Below, in pieces: positions 5,748 through 8,182 of a DNA stretch of 8,182 nucleotides (its first letter is position 1; every line of letters begins with the position of its first letter). The notes below the pieces were generated by a model. It searched no databases. It saw only the letters and a program-made list of their open reading frames with translations, and was not told the DNA's origin. The stretch covers positions 1 to 8,182 of the forward strand of contig JAUWDF010000021.1 in NCBI GenBank assembly GCA_030608925.1, read 5' to 3'. Both the position numbers and the translations under genes were made by a program. The DNA comes from Candidatus Bathyarchaeota archaeon. GTDB taxonomy: Archaea; Thermoproteota; Bathyarchaeia; Bathyarchaeales; SOJC01.

Positions 5748-6734
5748 ATGGAACTACGCAGAGTTCAATGCACGAAAAGTGGAACCTATTTTGTTTCCTT
5801 GCCAAAAAATTGGGCTAAAAAGGTTGGACTTGAAAAAAGTGATTTATTAGCGATTTCGGAATCCTCTGAAGGACAGTTATGTCTTAACCCTTCATATGAT
5901 TTGGAACGCGAACCTCTAAGCACAATCATAAAACCATCAGCTTACCTAGGACGAGAGATTGTAGGTAAATACCTGCTTGGGTATGATGAAATCTGCGTGA
6001 AGGCCAAGGACACAATTTCCCCTCAAGAAAGAGTTCTTGTCAAGCAAACCTCTACTCGTCTCATTGGTTTAGAGATCGTTGAAGAGGATTTTACTCGCAT
6101 CGTGCTTCAGTGCTTACTGCAACCCGCTGCATCATCACCTAGGAAGATTCTAAGGCGCGAATACAATATTGCCGCTGGCATGCACCGAGACGCAATTAGT
6201 GCTTTCTTGGCAAGTGATATGAACTTAGCTCAGAATGTAATTGCTCGGGACGTTGAAGTAAATAGGTTCTACTTTCTTCTCGTGCGAACTTTACGAACAA
6301 TGATTCAAAATCCAAATCTTGGTGAAAAGTTAAACATCCGCTCTATCGACTGTCTTGACTACCGGCTGTGCGCCAGCTTGGTTGAAACCATTGGAGATCG
6401 ATCAGTGGTAATTGCGAATAAAGCCCTAGCCTTGAAGGACACTAAGATTTCGAGAGAGATTTCGCAGTTAATTGGAACGTTTCATTCAATGATTTTCAAG
6501 AACCAGGAAAAAGCTTTGAAAGCATTCTTCGAACATAATGTTACTTTAGCTGAAGAAGTTAGGCGCGATAGGTCAAATGTTGGGAATACGTTTGATGACA
6601 TAGAGTCAGCTGTAAAAGAACAAGCTGGTAAGATTGTTCCTATTATCCTGACAGCAATGACTTCTCTGTATCAAGTATTTGGTCACAGTGTGGATATCGC
6701 TGATTTGGTCATGCCAAAGATCGATGAGGAGTGA
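5748..6734 (+). CDS. AbrB-PhoU domain regulator (phosphate-uptake-type)
   Basis: The 328-aa protein joins an N-terminal AbrB/SpoVT-type swapped-hairpin DNA-binding domain (1-48; RRVQCTKSGTYFVSLPKNWAKKVGLEKSD) to a helical PhoU-like region (about 135-325). PhoU-type helices include ARDVEVNRF (166-174), LVETIGDRS (211-219) and the late SLYQVFGHSVDIADLV (306-321). The middle part (50-125) is a mixed alpha/beta stretch found in this archaeal class. Relatives are annotated as phosphate uptake regulators that bind DNA and may sense phosphate or metal status; no pst transporter genes are visible here, so the target is unknown. It has its own TATA box and weak ribosome site. It is divergent from DP1, and a role in tuning that promoter is possible but only inferred. 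Confidence 0.85.
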   Translation: MELRRVQCTKSGTYFVSLPKNWAKKVGLEKSDLLAISESSEGQLCLNPSYDLEREPLSTIIKPSAYLGREIVGKYLLGYDEICVKAKDTISPQERVLVKQTSTRLIGLEIVEEDFTRIVLQCLLQPAASSPRKILRREYNIAAGMHRDAISAFLASDMNLAQNVIARDVEVNRFYFLLVRTLRTMIQNPNLGEKLNIRSIDCLDYRLCASLVETIGDRSVVIANKALALKDTKISREISQLIGTFHSMIFKNQEKALKAFFEHNVTLAEEVRRDRSNVGNTFDDIESAVKEQAGKIVPIILTAMTSLYQVFGHSVDIADLVMPKIDEE

Positions 6735-6817
6735 AAGAGATATTAATCCTAATGAAAGAAACACTCATCAAAGCTTAGCTCAAAGGCGGTTTTGATTAAC
6801 TATTTAAGGAGTAACTG

Positions 6818-6823
6818 TATAAA
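6818..6823 (+). promoter_or_regulatory. possible TATA box for the elf1-GGGPS pair
   Basis: TATAAA centred about 28 nt before the ATG at 6849, which would give a leaderless or nearly leaderless message; no Shine-Dalgarno precedes that ATG. A second candidate, CTATTTAAG at 6800-6808, would give a leader of about 20 nt. Confidence 0.4.
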
Positions 6824-6848
6824 CGTCGATACCAAGAGTTTGAACAAT

Positions 6849-7103
6849 ATGGGACGACGTCGGAGAAAGCCTGTTCGCGTTCTTAAAAAACGACTGCCCG
6901 AAATCTTTCTCTGTCCGCGTTGTGGGAAGGAGACTATTGCGGTGAAACTCTTACCGCGCGAAGGAAGAGCTTTGGTTCGTTGTGGTGGTTGTGGCTTGAG
7001 TGATGAGTTACCTGCTTTGAAACCTCACAAGGAAATTGACGTCTATTGTAGGTTTACTGATAAATATTATAGCGAGCGGAAACAACGCTCTGAGACAGCA
7101 TAG
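6849..7103 (+). CDS. elf1: Elf1-type zinc-ribbon transcription elongation factor
   Basis: Small 84-aa basic zinc-ribbon protein. It begins GRRRRKPVRVLKKRLPEIF, then has CPRC (C22, C25) and CGGC (C45, C48), which form a four-cysteine zinc site, and ends in an acidic/aromatic tail with YCRFTDKYY. This is the layout of archaeal and eukaryotic Elf1/Elof1, which binds elongating RNA polymerase. The basic N-terminus with a run of arginines directly after Met is the family's usual start, so I chose the ATG at 6849. The frame is open back to an ATG at 6792, but that extension is not family-like and covers both candidate TATA boxes. It is followed after 13 nt by GGGP synthase, so they are likely co-transcribed. 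Confidence 0.85.
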   Translation: MGRRRRKPVRVLKKRLPEIFLCPRCGKETIAVKLLPREGRALVRCGGCGLSDELPALKPHKEIDVYCRFTDKYYSERKQRSETA

Positions 7104-7116
7104 AAGAGAGCTCCGT

Positions 7117-7872
7117 ATGGCTGGACCCGTGGAAAAACACCTTCTTAGCCGCATTCAAGAAGAAGGCGCAATTCATCTAACTCTCATTGACCCTGAGAAG
7201 GTGACCCCCACATCAGCTCTTCATCTCGCTGAGAAAGCGGAAGAATATAAAACGACTGCAATCATGGTTGGAGGATCAACCTCAGTTTCCACTGCTCATC
7301 TGGACGACATCATAAAAACGATGAAGCATAATATTACAATCCCCATAATCTTGTTTCCTAACAACGTTAGTGGGATAAGTAAATATGCAGATGCTATCTG
7401 GTTTATGTCCCTTCTCAATTCCACCGATCCATATTTTCTTGTTGGTGCTCAAATCTTAGGTGCTCCTATTGTGAAAAGAAGCGGGTTGGAAGCATTACCT
7501 CTGGGATATATAATTGTAGGAGATGGTGGTACAGCCAGAGTTGTAGGGCGTGCAGCTCCAATCCCCTACAAGAAACCTGAGCTCGCTTCTGTACATGCTT
7601 TGACAGCACAATATTTCGGTATGAGATTTGTCTATTTAGAGGCTGGCTCAGGAGCAAGTCAACCAGTTCCTCCAGTCATGATTAGTGCTGTGAAGGAGAC
7701 TGTAAACATTCCATTAATAGTGGGCGGTGGAATAAGGAATGCTGAGCAAGCTAAGACCGCTGTCGTCTCCGGTGCTGACATTATAGTAACAGGAAACATC
7801 ACTGAAGAGAAAGGTGCGAGTAATGAGTTTAAACGACTTGTTACAACAGTAAGAAAGAACACTCATAATTAA
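7117..7872 (+). CDS. geranylgeranylglyceryl phosphate synthase
   Basis: Makes the first ether bond of archaeal membrane lipids by joining geranylgeranyl diphosphate to sn-glycerol-1-phosphate. The 251-aa TIM barrel shows the family's signatures: HLTLIDPEK (20-28, Mg/phosphate side), MVGGSTSV (50-57), ILFPNN (78-83), PLGYIIVGDG (128-137), YLEAGSGASQPV (173-184), IVGGGIRNAEQA (201-212) and GADIIVTGNI (219-228). The glycerol-phosphate-binding GGG and GN loops are intact, so it should be active. It resembles the larger group II enzymes. The ATG at 7117 is chosen because it fits the family N-terminus and follows a weak purine site (GAGAG, 7106-7110). The frame is open upstream to 7036 but that would overlap elf1. 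Confidence 0.95.
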   Translation: MAGPVEKHLLSRIQEEGAIHLTLIDPEKVTPTSALHLAEKAEEYKTTAIMVGGSTSVSTAHLDDIIKTMKHNITIPIILFPNNVSGISKYADAIWFMSLLNSTDPYFLVGAQILGAPIVKRSGLEALPLGYIIVGDGGTARVVGRAAPIPYKKPELASVHALTAQYFGMRFVYLEAGSGASQPVPPVMISAVKETVNIPLIVGGGIRNAEQAKTAVVSGADIIVTGNITEEKGASNEFKRLVTTVRKNTHN

Positions 7873-7935
7873 TCTACTGACCTATGTACTTGCACGCTCA
7901 AAGATGTAATATGACAATAACTAACTGACATCTGC

Positions 7936-7964
7936 AAACGCAATAATTCCTCTTAGAAGCGTTT
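7936..7964. repeat. weak inverted repeat AAACGC ... GCGTTT after GGGP synthase
   Basis: Six-bp arms at 7936-7941 and 7959-7964 separated by 17 nt, in the 172-bp gap between GGGP synthase and DP2. It could mark a transcript end or an operator of DP2, but the loop is long and no clear T-run follows. Nothing else is clear in this gap except AT-rich promoter-like sequence (TTATCTATA, 7976-7984). Confidence 0.25.
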
Positions 7965-8044
7965 CGGTTTTACATTATCTATACCAGAAAATTCAAAATA
8001 GGTTTATGTCTTCCCTTTTGGTGGCGAGTCTGTTGGACGTAAAG

Positions 8045-8182
8045 ATGAGCAAGGAACATCAGAAATATGTTGAATCCCTCGGAATTGGACTCCAGAAGTT
8101 ATATGAAATCGCAAAGAAGGCTCGACGAAGAGGATTCGATCCCAAGTTAGAACCTGAGCCAGAGATTGCCCGAGACCTCGCT
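8045..8182 (+). CDS. polC: DNA polymerase D large subunit DP2, N-terminus (cut by window edge)
   Basis: Catalytic subunit of PolD. Only 46 codons are visible and they run open to the edge: EHQKYVESLGIGLQKLYEIA, then KKARRRGFDPKLEPEPEIAR and DLA. This matches the conserved start of DP2 (a Tyr-containing helix, YEIAxxAR, G-x-DP, then E-x-A-x-D-x-A). The ATG at 8045 is chosen because family members begin shortly before this helix. The in-frame ATG at 8006 would add 13 residues (MSSLLVASLLDVK) and has a TATA-like TTATCTATA about 26 nt upstream, so a leaderless start there is a real alternative. It is separated from DP1 by three genes on the other strand. Polymerase active-site motifs lie outside the window. 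Confidence 0.85.
   Translation, partial: MSKEHQKYVESLGIGLQKLYEIAKKARRRGFDPKLEPEPEIARDLA

Noticed and set aside
6792..6848. N-terminal extension of Elf1
   Set aside because: The family starts at the basic GRRRRK segment, and the extension overlaps both candidate TATA boxes.
7036..7116. N-terminal extension of GGGP synthase overlapping elf1
   Set aside because: The extra 27 residues are unlike the enzyme's N-terminus, and the frame there is shared with the conserved Elf1 tail.

Overview
The window looks like archaeal chromosome from a lineage outside the classical crenarchaeal orders, most likely a Bathyarchaeia-like or other TACK/Asgard-type archaeon. It carries both subunits of family D DNA polymerase (absent from Sulfolobales and relatives), Orc1/Cdc6, HerA-NurA, an Elf1-type elongation factor (usually missing from Euryarchaeota) and the archaeal lipid enzyme GGGP synthase. 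The DNA is AT-rich, and several genes have TATA boxes placed for leaderless or short-leader transcripts. The taxon is an inference from gene content only.

Layout. Bases 1-1794 form a minus-strand operon reading out of the left edge: a small uncharacterised protein with a C-terminal winged helix, then the NurA nuclease, then the start of the HerA ATPase (cut by the window edge). The nurA stop overlaps the herA start by 8 bp. Bases 1795-2605 are a non-coding stretch that I read as a replication origin. It has three origin recognition box (ORB)-like elements (one inverted), a 160-bp stretch of about 81% A+T as likely unwinding element, and a dyad built from TTCACAA units. Orc1/Cdc6 starts on the right side of the origin (plus strand) and converges on the DP1 small subunit of PolD (minus strand); their 3' ends overlap by 11 bp. 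A 330-bp divergent region (5415-5747) with two small palindromes and a clear TATA box separates DP1 from an AbrB-PhoU regulator (plus strand). Then follow Elf1 and GGGP synthase, 13 nt apart, and after a 172-bp gap the first 46 codons of the PolD large subunit DP2, cut by the right edge.

How it fits together. The region is a replication and repair cluster around an origin: initiator and origin, both subunits of the replicative polymerase, and the end-resection pair HerA-NurA. A transcription elongation factor, a lipid enzyme and a phosphate-type regulator lie among them. The best candidates for something undescribed are (i) the small winged-helix protein that leads the nurA-herA operon next to the origin, and (ii) the motif TTCACAA, which recurs in the origin, upstream of the nurA-herA operon and upstream of DP1, and could be a shared operator.
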